Shown piece by piece: positions 9,128-17,839 of a stretch of DNA of 38,104 nt. Under the pieces are notes generated by a model, which saw only the letters and a program-made list of their open reading frames with translations, was not told the origin of the DNA and ran no database searches. Position 1 is the stretch's first letter. Each line of letters opens with the position of its first letter. The stretch is from Burkholderiales bacterium (GTDB taxonomy: Bacteria; Pseudomonadota; Gammaproteobacteria; Burkholderiales; Burkholderiaceae_F): contig JADCGX010000214.1 in the NCBI GenBank assembly GCA_020248785.1, positions 1 through 38,104 on the forward strand, read 5' to 3'. Both the position numbers and the translations under genes were made by a program.

Positions 9128-9949
9128 ATGCCGCGTAATCATCCGCCCATGGCTGCCGTCCGCCCCGCACTGCAGATCCGCCTGCTCGGCGACCCGGCGC
9201 TGCTGGGCGCCGACGGCGCCATCAAGGCGCTCGAACGGCGCGCCGCCGGGCTGCTGGCTCTGGTTGCGCTCGAACCGGGCATCACCCGGGCGCGTGCGGC
9301 CGCGCTGCTGTGGCCCGACTCGGATAACGCGCGCCAAGCGCTGCGCCAGCAGCTGGCGCGCTTTCGCAGGAGCTACGGCGTCGAACTGGTGCATGGCGAC
9401 GATGCGCTGATCATCGCCGAAGGCGTAGCGGTCGACGCCCTGCAGTCGGCCGGCGGCGTGCTGCTGGGCGAACTGAGCTTCGATGACTGCGACGAGTTTG
9501 CCGAGTGGTTGGCGCGCGCGCGCCGGCAGCGGCGCATTGGCGCAACAGCACAGCTCGCGCAGCGGCTCGCAGCGGCCGAGGCCGGCGCCGATCTGGACGC
9601 CGCGGTGCAGCTCGCGCAGCTGCTGCTGCTGGTAGACGACGAGAGCGAGGCGCACTACCGAACTCTGATGCGGCTGCACTACCTGCGCGGCGACATAGCC
9701 CAGGCGCAGGGCGTCTACCAGCGACTTGTGCAGCAGCTGAAGCAGCGCTTCGGCGCACAGCCGTCGTCCGAGACCGAGGCGCTGGCGCGCGCGCTGCGCA
9801 CCGCACTCGCCGCGCCATTGCCCTCGCCGCCGGCCACGCGCCCCGTCGTGGCTGCCGCTGCTCGGCGTACGCAGTGCAGTGGCGGCGCTGGCATGACCGG
9901 CGCACGCTCGGGTCCCGCCCGGCTTGTCCCGCTGCCCTATGCCGCGTGA
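9128..9949 (+). CDS. SARP-type regulator half: winged helix plus BTAD only
   Basis: The 273-residue product has an N-terminal OmpR/SARP-like winged helix (~12–105, 'RAAALLWPDSDNARQALRQQ') and a bacterial transcriptional activation domain (~110–235, 'YRTLMRLHYLRGDIAQAQ'). It then ends in a short unrelated tail, with no ATPase or TPR region. It is a close paralogue of the N-terminal half of the next gene: corresponding points lie exactly 811 bases apart. The start at 9128 is chosen because it matches the ATG-CCG-CGT start of the paralogue; ATG 9092 is possible. Its TGA lies inside the first codons of the next gene (11-base overlap), which suggests translational coupling. It could be a functional short activator or competitor, or a remnant of tandem duplication. 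Confidence 0.75.
   Translation: MPRNHPPMAAVRPALQIRLLGDPALLGADGAIKALERRAAGLLALVALEPGITRARAAALLWPDSDNARQALRQQLARFRRSYGVELVHGDDALIIAEGVAVDALQSAGGVLLGELSFDDCDEFAEWLARARRQRRIGATAQLAQRLAAAEAGADLDAAVQLAQLLLLVDDESEAHYRTLMRLHYLRGDIAQAQGVYQRLVQQLKQRFGAQPSSETEALARALRTALAAPLPSPPATRPVVAAAARRTQCSGGAGMTGARSGPARLVPLPYAA
9622..9696 (+). repeat. 75-bp direct repeat, copy 1 (BTAD coding)
   Basis: This block is identical base for base to 10433–10507, including synonymous positions, at an offset of 811. The flanks are clearly diverged, so either gene conversion or a conserved core from a recent tandem duplication is indicated. Confidence 0.9.
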
Positions 9950-12900
9950 TCATCCGGCGATGCGCGCCGACTCACCTGCTCCGCGGATCCGCCTGCTCCG
10001 TGACCCCGCGCTCGTCGGCGCCGACGGCAGCATCAAGGCGCTCGATCGCCGCGCCGCGGGCCTGCTGGCGCTGGTGGCGATCGAGCCCGGCGTCACGCGG
10101 GCGCGTGCGGCCGCGTTGCTGTGGCCGGAGTCGGACAACGCGCGCCAGGCGCTGCGCCAGCAGATCGCGCGGTTCAGGAAGAACTACGGCGCCGAGCTCG
10201 TGCGCGGTGACGATGCCCTCGTCATTGCGGACGGCGTGTCGGTCGACGTGCTGCACAGCCCGGATGGCGCGCTGCTGGGTGACCTGAGCTTCGAGGACTG
10301 CGATGACTTCTCTGCCTGGCTTGCGCAGCAGCGTGTGCAGCGTCGCAGCGGGGCCGCCAGCGGCCTGGCGCAGCAGATCGCCGCCGCCGAAGCGCAGGGC
10401 GATCTGGACGCGGCCACGCGCCTGGCCGAGCAGCTGCTGCTGGTAGACGACGAGAGCGAGGCGCACTACCGAACTCTGATGCGGCTGCACTACCTGCGCG
10501 GCGACATCGCGCAGGCGCAGGCCGTGTACGAGCGGCTGGTGCGGCAGCTGAAGTCGCGCTTCGGCGCGCAGCCGTCGGCCGAGACCGAGGCGCTGGCGCG
10601 CGCGCTGCGCACGGCGCTGGCTGCGCCCGCTCCGGCGCTGCCGGCGGCGCGGCCGGTGCCGGTGACCGTGCTGCGGCCGCCTCGCGTGATCGGGCGCACC
10701 ATGGAGCTGGCTGCCCTCCAGGCTGCCCATGCGGAGCAGCGCATTGCGCTCGTGCTCGGCGAGCCCGGGCTGGGCAAGACGCGCCTGCTCACCGAGTTCG
10801 CGGCCGGCCTGCCCGGCGTGATCCAGGTGCAGGGCCGTCCGGGCGATGCCGGGGTGCCGTACTCGACGCTGGTGCGCCTGTTGCGCGCCGTGCTCGCGCG
10901 CGCACCCGAAGCCTTGACGCAGGCCACGGAGCTGCCGCGCAACGCGCTGGCACGCCTGCTCCCGGAGTTGGCGCCCTCGGTGCCGCTGCCGGCCGACGGC
11001 CAGCGCGTGCTGCTGCAGGCGGCCGTGCAGGCGGTGCTGGACCGCGCTGCCCTCGATGCCGTGATCGTCGACGATCTGCACTTCGCCGACGAGGCCAGTT
11101 GTGAGATGTTGCAGTCGGTCATCCATGCCGACGCCGCGTTCGGGCCGCGCTGGCTGCTCGCGCAGCGTCCGGGGGAGGGCAGCCCGGCGGCCGCACGGCT
11201 GCGCAACGCGCTGGACGAGGCGCAGCTGCTCCATCCGGTGCCGCTGGCGCCTCTGACCGAAGACGAGATGGCGGACCTGGTCGACTCGCTCGGGCTGCCC
11301 GAGCTCGACGGCCGTGCGCTGGCACCCGTGCTCGTGCGACACACCGGCGGCAATCCGCTGTACGCGCTCGAGACGCTCAAGCAGGGGCTGGCGCAGGGAA
11401 TGGTCGGCCGCAGCGGGCTCGACATGCAACGGCTGCCCCATCCGGGCAGCGTGGGTGCGCTGATCGAGCGCCGCCTGAAACAGTTGTCCGAGCGTGCGCT
11501 GGCGCTGGCGCGGGTCGCGGCGATCGCCGGGGTGGACTTCAGCATTGCGCTGGCCGAGGAGGTGATGGGCGTGCGTGCCCTCGAGCTGGCCGACGCCTGG
11601 AGTGAACTCGAGTCGGCCCAGGTGCTGCGCGAGAGCGCGTTCGCGCACGATCTCGTGTATGACGCGGCGTTGCGTTCGATTCCTGATGCGATCGGGCGTC
11701 ATCTGCACCAGGCCGTTGCGGCCCGCCTGCAGCGTGACGGTGGGGAGCCTGCACGCATTGCTGCGCATTGGGAGGCCGCGCGCGAGCTGGCGCGCGCTGC
11801 CAGCGCGTGGCAGCAGGCGGCCGAGCGCGCGTTGCGCGCGTCGCGGCGCGACGAAGAGGCGCGATTTCTCGAGTCTGCTGCCGCCGCAGCGCGCGCGTTG
11901 GGCGACGTCGCTGGCGAGGCGCGCGCCTTGCTGCCCCTCGCGTCCAGCCTCGTGCATATCGACCTGGGCCAACGACTGCAGGGCGTGCTCGACCGGCTGG
12001 CCGAACTGCCGCTGGACGACGCGCTGCGCCAGGACTACCAGTTGCGCCGCGCCTTTGCCGAGCACAGCCGCGGCGATCGGGAGCGCACCATCGACTGGGC
12101 CACGCAGGCACTGACGCTGGCCAGCGCCCGCGACGACGCCCTGGGCCGTGTCAATGCTGCGCGCACGCTCGCCGCCGGGCAACTCGCAGCGCAGCGCGCC
12201 GCCGATGCGCTGCTCACGCTGCGGGCGGTGGAGTCGATCGAGACACCGGATCCAAGTAACCCAGCGGCCGTGCAGAGCGATCTTGCCTGGGCTCTGCTGG
12301 CCAACGGTGCGCTGCACGAGGCCGAGCGCGCGGCCCGCGCAGCTGCCGATGCCTTTCTCGCGCTGGGCGCCACGGCCAACGCCTGCACGGCCATCACGCA
12401 CGAGTGCGCGGCCTTGGCACGCCAGGGCCGTGTTCAGGCGGCGTTGGACGCGGCCGAGCGCGGCCTGCGCCTGCACGAGCGAATCGGTGCATCCGGCGGA
12501 TTGCGCGCGCTGGACTACGTGGGCTCCGCGTTGATGCTGCAGCACCTGGGACGCCATGGCGAGGCGCTGGATCACTACGGACGTGCACTCGACGGACTGG
12601 CCGCGCCTGAACTGGCGCTGCGGCGCGATCGCGTCTTGCTGATGCGCGGCTGGGCTTATCTGTGGGTCGGCCAGCCCGAGCGACTGCGGCATGTGCTTGG
12701 CCATGCCAGCGCGCCGCTGGACACGCTGCCGCCGCTGCGTCTGTTGCTCGAGGCTGCACTGGCGCGCGCTGCCGGCCGCGACGCCCTGCCGTACTTCGAG
12801 GCGCTGGCGCAGGCGCCCGCGCAGGGCGGCAGCACACTGTTCAACCATCAGCTGCTCGCAGGCATCGAACTGGCAGCAGCCCGCGACGACGTCGCGGCGC

Positions 12901-13289
12901 TGGCCGAGTACAGCGCGGACTGTGCACGCAGCGCCCAGCACGGCCTCGAGATCCTCGCGCTGTTGCGCATGGGCGAGCGCTTGTGTGCGCGGGGCGAAGC
13001 CGGCGACGCGCTGCTGCAGGCTGCGCGCGCGCAGGTACTGCTGGACGATGGATTGCAGCCGATCGGTGTCGACCGAGGTGAGTTGCTGCTGGCCCTCGTG
13101 CGGCTGCTCGATGCGGCAGGCGCCGGCGCCGCTGCCAAGGCCCGCGCCCAGACGGCGGCCGACTGGATACGGCGCACGGCAGCGGAGCAGGTCCCGCCGG
13201 AGTTCCGCACCGCGTTCATGGAACGCCATTCGGCACATGCGCGCCTGCTGGCGTGGCGACCTGCCGGCGCGCGCCCCCCGCTTCACTAA
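9939..13289 (+). CDS. AfsR/SARP-type regulator: winged helix, BTAD, AAA/STAND ATPase, TPR
   Basis: This is the full-length member of the cluster, 1116 aa from ATG 9939. Order of domains: winged helix (~15–105), BTAD (~110–235), P-loop ATPase (~245–500), and a long alpha-helical TPR-like region to the end. Walker A is GEPGLGKT at 274–281; Walker B is VIVDDLHFAD at 375–384; a 'RHTGGNPLYALETL' motif typical of STAND-type ATPases follows. The family (AfsR, DnrI-like, MalT-like) activates transcription after nucleotide- and ligand-dependent oligomerisation. The start overlaps the end of the preceding short paralogue. The target is unknown; the adjacent lipoprotein genes are the natural candidates. 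There is no LuxR-type C-terminal helix-turn-helix, so the DNA-binding part is N-terminal. Confidence 0.88.
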   Translation: MPRDHPAMRADSPAPRIRLLRDPALVGADGSIKALDRRAAGLLALVAIEPGVTRARAAALLWPESDNARQALRQQIARFRKNYGAELVRGDDALVIADGVSVDVLHSPDGALLGDLSFEDCDDFSAWLAQQRVQRRSGAASGLAQQIAAAEAQGDLDAATRLAEQLLLVDDESEAHYRTLMRLHYLRGDIAQAQAVYERLVRQLKSRFGAQPSAETEALARALRTALAAPAPALPAARPVPVTVLRPPRVIGRTMELAALQAAHAEQRIALVLGEPGLGKTRLLTEFAAGLPGVIQVQGRPGDAGVPYSTLVRLLRAVLARAPEALTQATELPRNALARLLPELAPSVPLPADGQRVLLQAAVQAVLDRAALDAVIVDDLHFADEASCEMLQSVIHADAAFGPRWLLAQRPGEGSPAAARLRNALDEAQLLHPVPLAPLTEDEMADLVDSLGLPELDGRALAPVLVRHTGGNPLYALETLKQGLAQGMVGRSGLDMQRLPHPGSVGALIERRLKQLSERALALARVAAIAGVDFSIALAEEVMGVRALELADAWSELESAQVLRESAFAHDLVYDAALRSIPDAIGRHLHQAVAARLQRDGGEPARIAAHWEAARELARAASAWQQAAERALRASRRDEEARFLESAAAAARALGDVAGEARALLPLASSLVHIDLGQRLQGVLDRLAELPLDDALRQDYQLRRAFAEHSRGDRERTIDWATQALTLASARDDALGRVNAARTLAAGQLAAQRAADALLTLRAVESIETPDPSNPAAVQSDLAWALLANGALHEAERAARAAADAFLALGATANACTAITHECAALARQGRVQAALDAAERGLRLHERIGASGGLRALDYVGSALMLQHLGRHGEALDHYGRALDGLAAPELALRRDRVLLMRGWAYLWVGQPERLRHVLGHASAPLDTLPPLRLLLEAALARAAGRDALPYFEALAQAPAQGGSTLFNHQLLAGIELAAARDDVAALAEYSADCARSAQHGLEILALLRMGERLCARGEAGDALLQAARAQVLLDDGLQPIGVDRGELLLALVRLLDAAGAGAAAKARAQTAADWIRRTAAEQVPPEFRTAFMERHSAHARLLAWRPAGARPPLH
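10433..10507 (+). repeat. 75-bp direct repeat, copy 2 (BTAD coding)
   Basis: Exact second copy of 9622–9696, located in the BTAD region of the full-length regulator. The third paralogue downstream (near 13940) has only a diverged version of this stretch, so the near-identity is specific to the first two genes. Confidence 0.9.
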
Positions 13290-13307
13290 CTCGGGGTTGT
13301 CCCGAGT
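13289..13307 (+). terminator. Hairpin after the full-length regulator
   Basis: A 7-bp perfect stem, ACTCGGG / CCCGAGT, encloses a GTTGT loop and begins at the last base of the stop codon. No T-run follows, so intrinsic termination is uncertain. The hairpin may only attenuate or protect the transcript. Confidence 0.35.
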
Positions 13308-13465
13308 GTCCCGCGGCGCCGGAGCAGTGCGTCGGGCCGTGCGCGCTTGAATCTCCGTCTCCGAGGCCTAGGCGCAGACCCTGATGTGACAGCGCGCGGC
13401 AACGGAGATCGTGTAGAAACCGTCGCGGAACTCGCGAACAACCCTGCCCGCCCGCAAGCCCCATC

Positions 13466-16400
13466 ATGTCCAGCCACGTCGTACGCGTGATCCTGGCAGA
13501 ATCGCCGCGCCTGCACGCGCCGGACGGCCGCGTGCGCGCGCTCGAGCCGCGCGCTGCCGCGCTGCTCGCGCTGGTGGTCGTCGAGGGCAGCGTGGCGCGC
13601 GACCGCGCGGCCGCACTGCTGTGGTCCGACTCCGTCGATGCACGCGGCGCGCTGCGCCAACAGTTGCTGCGCTTCAAGCGCGGCTTCGGCCACGTGCTGG
13701 TGCAGGGCGCCGAGGCGCTCACGCTGGCCGATGGCGTGTTGCACGACCTCGACGACCGTGGCGAACTCCTCGGTGATCTCGCCTATGAGGACTGCCCCGC
13801 TTTTGCCGACTGGTTGATGCGCCAGCGCCGGTCGCGGCGCGGCGCGTTGATCGCGTCGCTGCGTGCCCGCCGGGCGGCCGCCGAAATGGCTGGCGACGGC
13901 GAGGCAGTGCTGCGGGCTGCAGAGGCGCTGGTGGCGGCCGACCCCGATGACGAGTCGCATCACCGCGCGTTGATGCGACTGCATGCCGAGCGCGGTGACA
14001 TGGCGCGCGCGCAAGCGGTGTACGGGCAGCTGGCTGAGGCCCTGCGCCAGCGCCACGCGGCTGCGCCGTCGCGGGAGACCGAGACGCTGGCGCGTGCCCT
14101 GCGCAGCGCCACCGCCACGCAGCTGGCGCGCGCCGTTCCTGTGACGTTGCTGCGGCCACCGCGCATGGTCGGCCGCGCGCTAGAGCTGGCGGCCCTGGCC
14201 GCGGCGTGGGCCGACGGCCGCAGCGTGCTGGTTCTCGGCGAGGCCGGGCTGGGCAAGTCGCGGCTGCTGGCCGAGTTCGCGCAGCAGCGGCACGTGGTGT
14301 ACGCGCAGGGCCGTCCGGGCGATGCGGATGTGCCCTACGCCACACTGGTACGACTGCTGCGTGCCGTTCTCGAGCGCTGCAGCTTCACCCTGCCACCGCC
14401 GCGCCGCTCGGAGCTGGCGCGGCTGCTGCCCGAGCTTGCGCCCGATGAGGCTCCGCAGCACGCCGGCCAGTCGCTGCTGCTGCAAGCCGCTGTCGAAGCC
14501 CTGCTGGCCGGCGCGCAGGTCAATGGCAACGCGCTCGAAGGGGTGATCGTCGACGATCTGCACTTCGCAGACGCTGCAAGCGTGGAGATGCTGCAGGCAG
14601 TGAGCGGGGCGCTGCATGCACAGCTGCGCTTCGTCTTTGCGCAGCGCCCGGGCGAGGGCGCAGCTGCATTGCAGTCCTTGCGGGACGCACTTGCCGAGGG
14701 AGGGCTGCTCACCACGATCACGCTGGCAGCACTCGACACGGCGGATCTGGCGGCGCTGCTGGCCACGCTGCAAATCGAGTCGCTGGACGCGCCCGCGCTG
14801 GCCGCGGCGCTGGCAAGCCACACTGGTGGCAACCCGCAGTTCGTGCTTGAGACGCTCAAGCAGGGGTGGGCGAGCGGTGCACTGCAGGCGGGGACACTGC
14901 CGCAGCCGGCCTCGGTGTAAGCGCTGCTCGCGCGGCGCCTGGCGCAGCTGTCGCCCAGGGCACTGTGCCTGGCGCGCCTTGCCGCGATTGCAGGGCCCGA
15001 CTTCGGCGTTGCGCTCGCCGAACATGCGCTTGGTGCGCGCGCGGTCGCGCTGGCCGACGCGTGGACCGAGTTGCAGGACGCGCAAGTGCTGCGCGAGTCG
15101 TCGTTTGCGCACGACCTCGTCGCCGAGGCCGTGTTGCGCAGCGTGCCGGAGCCAGTCGCGCGCGAGCAGCACGCGTCAGTGGCGGCATGGCTGCAGCAGC
15201 ACGATGGCGAGCCGGCGCGCGTGGCCGCGCACTGGGACGCGGCAGGCGAGACCACCCAGGCGCTTCCCTGGCTGCACCGGGCGGCCGAGCGCGCGCTGCA
15301 GGCCCTGCGGCCGCGCGAGACAATCACCTTCCTCACGCGCGCGTTCGATATCGAGGCGGCCCTTGGCGAGGCGCGCGACGCGGGCTCGCCGGCGTCGCAG
15401 GCGTTCAGCACCCTGACGCGCATCGTCCACCTGCGCCCGCTGTCTGACCAGGAATCCTCGCTGCTGCCCTTGCTCGACCGCATGGACCAGATGGCCGCCA
15501 CCGACCCGCAGCGCATCGTTGCGCGGCTGGCGCGTGCCGACTTCTTCATGCATCGCTCGGAGCGACTGGGCGACGGGCTGGCCGCAGCGCAGGAGGCACT
15601 GGCGTTGGCGCAGTCGAGCGGCGATGTCGAGCGCCTGACCGAGGCCCAGAGCACGGTGGCGGTACTGCACATGATGAATCGGCAGCTCGCCGAGGCAGCA
15701 CGCAGCGTCGAGGCCTTTCTGCCCGCGGCGCGGCGCTCGCCCAGCACGGCCGACCGCTGCAACATGCTTGGCAAGGCGGCCTACGTCTACGCGCGCAGCG
15801 GCCGCTCGGTGGAGGCGGCGGAGCTGTTTGACGAGGCCGCGCGGCAGGCCGCCGAGATTCCGCGGGTCGCGGTGGTCGCGCTGGCAAACGCCGCGCAAGT
15901 CCGACTGCAGCTGAACGAGCCGCAGGCGGCGCTCGACCGTCTCGATCGCTCAGATGAATTGCGCGGTGCGCATGACGCGCTGCTGGGCGCCGGGCACTCC
16001 AATGCATGGATGCGCATGTGGGCCTATCAGCTGCTGGGGCGCTACGGTGATGCCCTGTCGCTGCTCGATGAACTGCTGCAGGACCTGGAACAGCGCGCGC
16101 CCGGCAAGCTGGCCGGTGTGCTGACCGATCGCGCCCGCCTGTGGCTCGATCTCGGCCAGTGGACACGCGCATTGCAGGACCGTGAGCGCGTGGCCGCTGC
16201 TACCCTGAACCCCGTGCGCAGCGCGGGGCTGTGGCTCCTTGACCTGCGCTTGGCGGCACTCGGCCTGCGCAGTGGTACGCCAGCGCAGCCGCCTGCCACC
16301 CAGCACTACCACGCCGTGACCGGCGCCTTGCTCGAAAGCGGCCTGCCCGGGAATGAGGCAGCCGCGCGCCTCGCTTGGGCTCTGACCGAGTCTGAACGCT

Positions 16401-16738
16401 GCGGCTACCGCGGCTTGCAAGCCGCCGCTCTGGCGCGGCAGGCACAGCTGCGCCTGCTGGCGGGCGACCGTGCTACGGCCGCCGGACTCGCCCGCCGCGC
16501 GGTCGCTCTGGCCGACGGACATTCCACGGACGATCTCACCTGGCCCGAACTCGTCATGCACACGGTCCCCGCGTTAACGGCCAGCGGAGCACATGCGGAG
16601 GCCGCACGGCTGACCGCCGCAGGTGCGCAGTGGCTGGCGCAGGTCGCGTCCTGCCTGCCGGCGCCTCTGCAGCCCTCGCTGCGGGATAGACATCCGGTGC
16701 ATCGGGCGCTGCTCGAAAGCGCGCGACGACTGGGTTAG
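13466..16738 (+). pseudogene. Third SARP/STAND regulator, split by in-frame TAA at 14918
   Basis: Reading 13466–16738 in one frame gives about 1090 codons colinear with the full-length regulator upstream: winged helix, BTAD, Walker A GEAGLGKS (258–265), Walker B VIVDDLHFAD (360–369), then TPR-like helices. The only interruption is TAA at 14918–14920, where the paralogue has a Gly codon in 'GSVGALIERRL'; homology continues immediately after ('ALLARRLAQLS'). The N-terminal piece (484 aa) could still be made as winged helix + BTAD + ATPase without TPR. The C-terminal piece has an in-frame TTG at 15071, a weak possible restart. I call it a recently interrupted gene. A substitution error or a real recent nonsense mutation would look the same here. 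No obvious Shine-Dalgarno precedes 13466. Confidence 0.82.
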
Positions 16739-17361
16739 GACTGCAGGGTCAGCGCCGTGGCGTGACCGGCGAGCAAGTCGCTCGCATCGGCAGCCGGATC
16801 GAGCCACGCCGCGTAGTGCTCGGGCGGCACGATCACCGGCATGCGGCCGTGGATCGGCGTGAGCTGCGCGTTGGCGGCGGTGGTGATGATGGTGTAGGTC
16901 TCCACGCCCGGCTGCTTGTCTGGATCATCCTTGGCGCCGCGCGCATTCGGCAAGCCCGGCCACCACTCCCACAGTCCGGCGAGCGCGAACAGCGGCTCGT
17001 CGGGCACGCTGATGCGCCACTTCACCTTGTGGCCTTTCTCACCGGTCCACTCGTAGAACGCGCTCACCGGCACCAGGCAGCGGCGCGCCTTGTACGCGGC
17101 CTTGAAGGCGGGGGTGGTGGCCACGGTCTCGGCGCGCGCGTTGATGCAGCGGTTGCCGAACTTCAGCTCCTTGGCCCAGAACGGCACCAGGCCCCAGCGC
17201 GCCAGCACGCATTCGCGCGCGCCGCTCCTGGCCAGCCGCACGATCGGCGCGCGGTCGGTGGGGCGCACGTCGGGGTTGGCGAGGAGGTCCGGCACCGCGG
17301 GCACGCTGAACTTGGCGCGGATGGCGGCGGGGTTGTCGCTGAGGTCGTAGCGGCCGCACAT
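16735..17361 (-). CDS. SRAP-family protein (YedK/HMCES-like abasic-site DNA-protein crosslinker)
   Basis: The 208-residue product starts MCGRYDLS; Cys2, exposed by Met removal, forms the thiazolidine crosslink with abasic sites in this family. Other active-site positions are present: Asn74 in 'CINARAE', Glu104 in 'SAFYEW', and His171 in 'IHGRMPVI'. The family shields abasic sites in single-stranded DNA during replication and SOS stress. The ATG lies 7 bases after the stop of the upstream small gene, so translation is probably coupled in a three-gene unit with it and the cyclodeaminase-family gene. Its stop codon overlaps the stop of the convergent regulator gene. Length is normal for the family. 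Confidence 0.94.
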   Translation of the reverse strand: MCGRYDLSDNPAAIRAKFSVPAVPDLLANPDVRPTDRAPIVRLARSGARECVLARWGLVPFWAKELKFGNRCINARAETVATTPAFKAAYKARRCLVPVSAFYEWTGEKGHKVKWRISVPDEPLFALAGLWEWWPGLPNARGAKDDPDKQPGVETYTIITTAANAQLTPIHGRMPVIVPPEHYAAWLDPAADASDLLAGHATALTLQS

Positions 17362-17368
17362 GACCGTG

Positions 17369-17839
17369 CTACTTGCGGCTGGGCTGCAGCGCGGTGAGTT
17401 CGCGCCGCAACTGGTCCTCGCGCGCCTGCAGCCGCGACTGCTCGGCTGCCAGGCGCGCGGCCTCGGCCGCCTGCTGGCCTGGGGCGGTCGGCTCACGTGG
17501 GTCGGGCGTGTTGCGCAGCGCCTGCTCGACGCGCAGCCGCTGCTGGCGCACGCCGGCGATCTCGCTTTCGATGCGATCGATGCGCCCGCGCGCATTGGAA
17601 CGATCTGGCGCCGTATCCACGCGCGGCGGGCTCGGCTGTGGCGCCGACCACGGGGCCGGCGGCGGCACATAGCCCGGCGAGTTGGGCGACTGCGCGGGCG
17701 CATCGTCGAACGCGACAGCGCTCGCGGCCAGCACGCTGGCAAGCAGCAGCGGCTTGGCGACCGCGCTGCACTTGCAGCGGCTGCGACGACGAACGCCGCT
17801 ACTGCACGCGATCCCAGACCAGTTTGGCGAGCGCCACAT
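17369..17839 (-). CDS. Small exported coiled-coil protein, unknown function
   Basis: The product has a hydrophobic stretch 'PLLLASVLAASAVA', a Pro-rich segment, then a charged helical region ('IDRIESEIAGVRQQRLRVEQ' and 'REDQLRRELTALQ') with coiled-coil spacing, ending in SRK. The start is uncertain. ATG 17839 overlaps the end of the upstream cyclodeaminase gene by 41 bases and gives 156 aa with an Arg-rich n-region before the hydrophobic core, which looks like a signal peptide. GTG 17734 gives 121 aa but cuts the hydrophobic core. I prefer 17839. It lies between two enzymes with short or negative spacing, so it is part of that transcript. A periplasmic location is inferred. I do not recognise the family. 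Confidence 0.62.
   Translation of the reverse strand: MWRSPNWSGIACSSGVRRRSRCKCSAVAKPLLLASVLAASAVAFDDAPAQSPNSPGYVPPPAPWSAPQPSPPRVDTAPDRSNARGRIDRIESEIAGVRQQRLRVEQALRNTPDPREPTAPGQQAAEAARLAAEQSRLQAREDQLRRELTALQPSRK

Noticed and set aside
14918-14920. Programmed stop-codon readthrough in the third regulator
   Set aside because: The stop is TAA, the least readthrough-prone codon, with no visible downstream stimulatory structure; the paralogue has a normal sense codon there.
9939-16738. STAND-type antiphage (Avs-like) defence system
   Set aside because: The N-terminal domains are DNA-binding winged helix and BTAD, not nuclease, TIR or membrane effectors, and no other defence genes are nearby.
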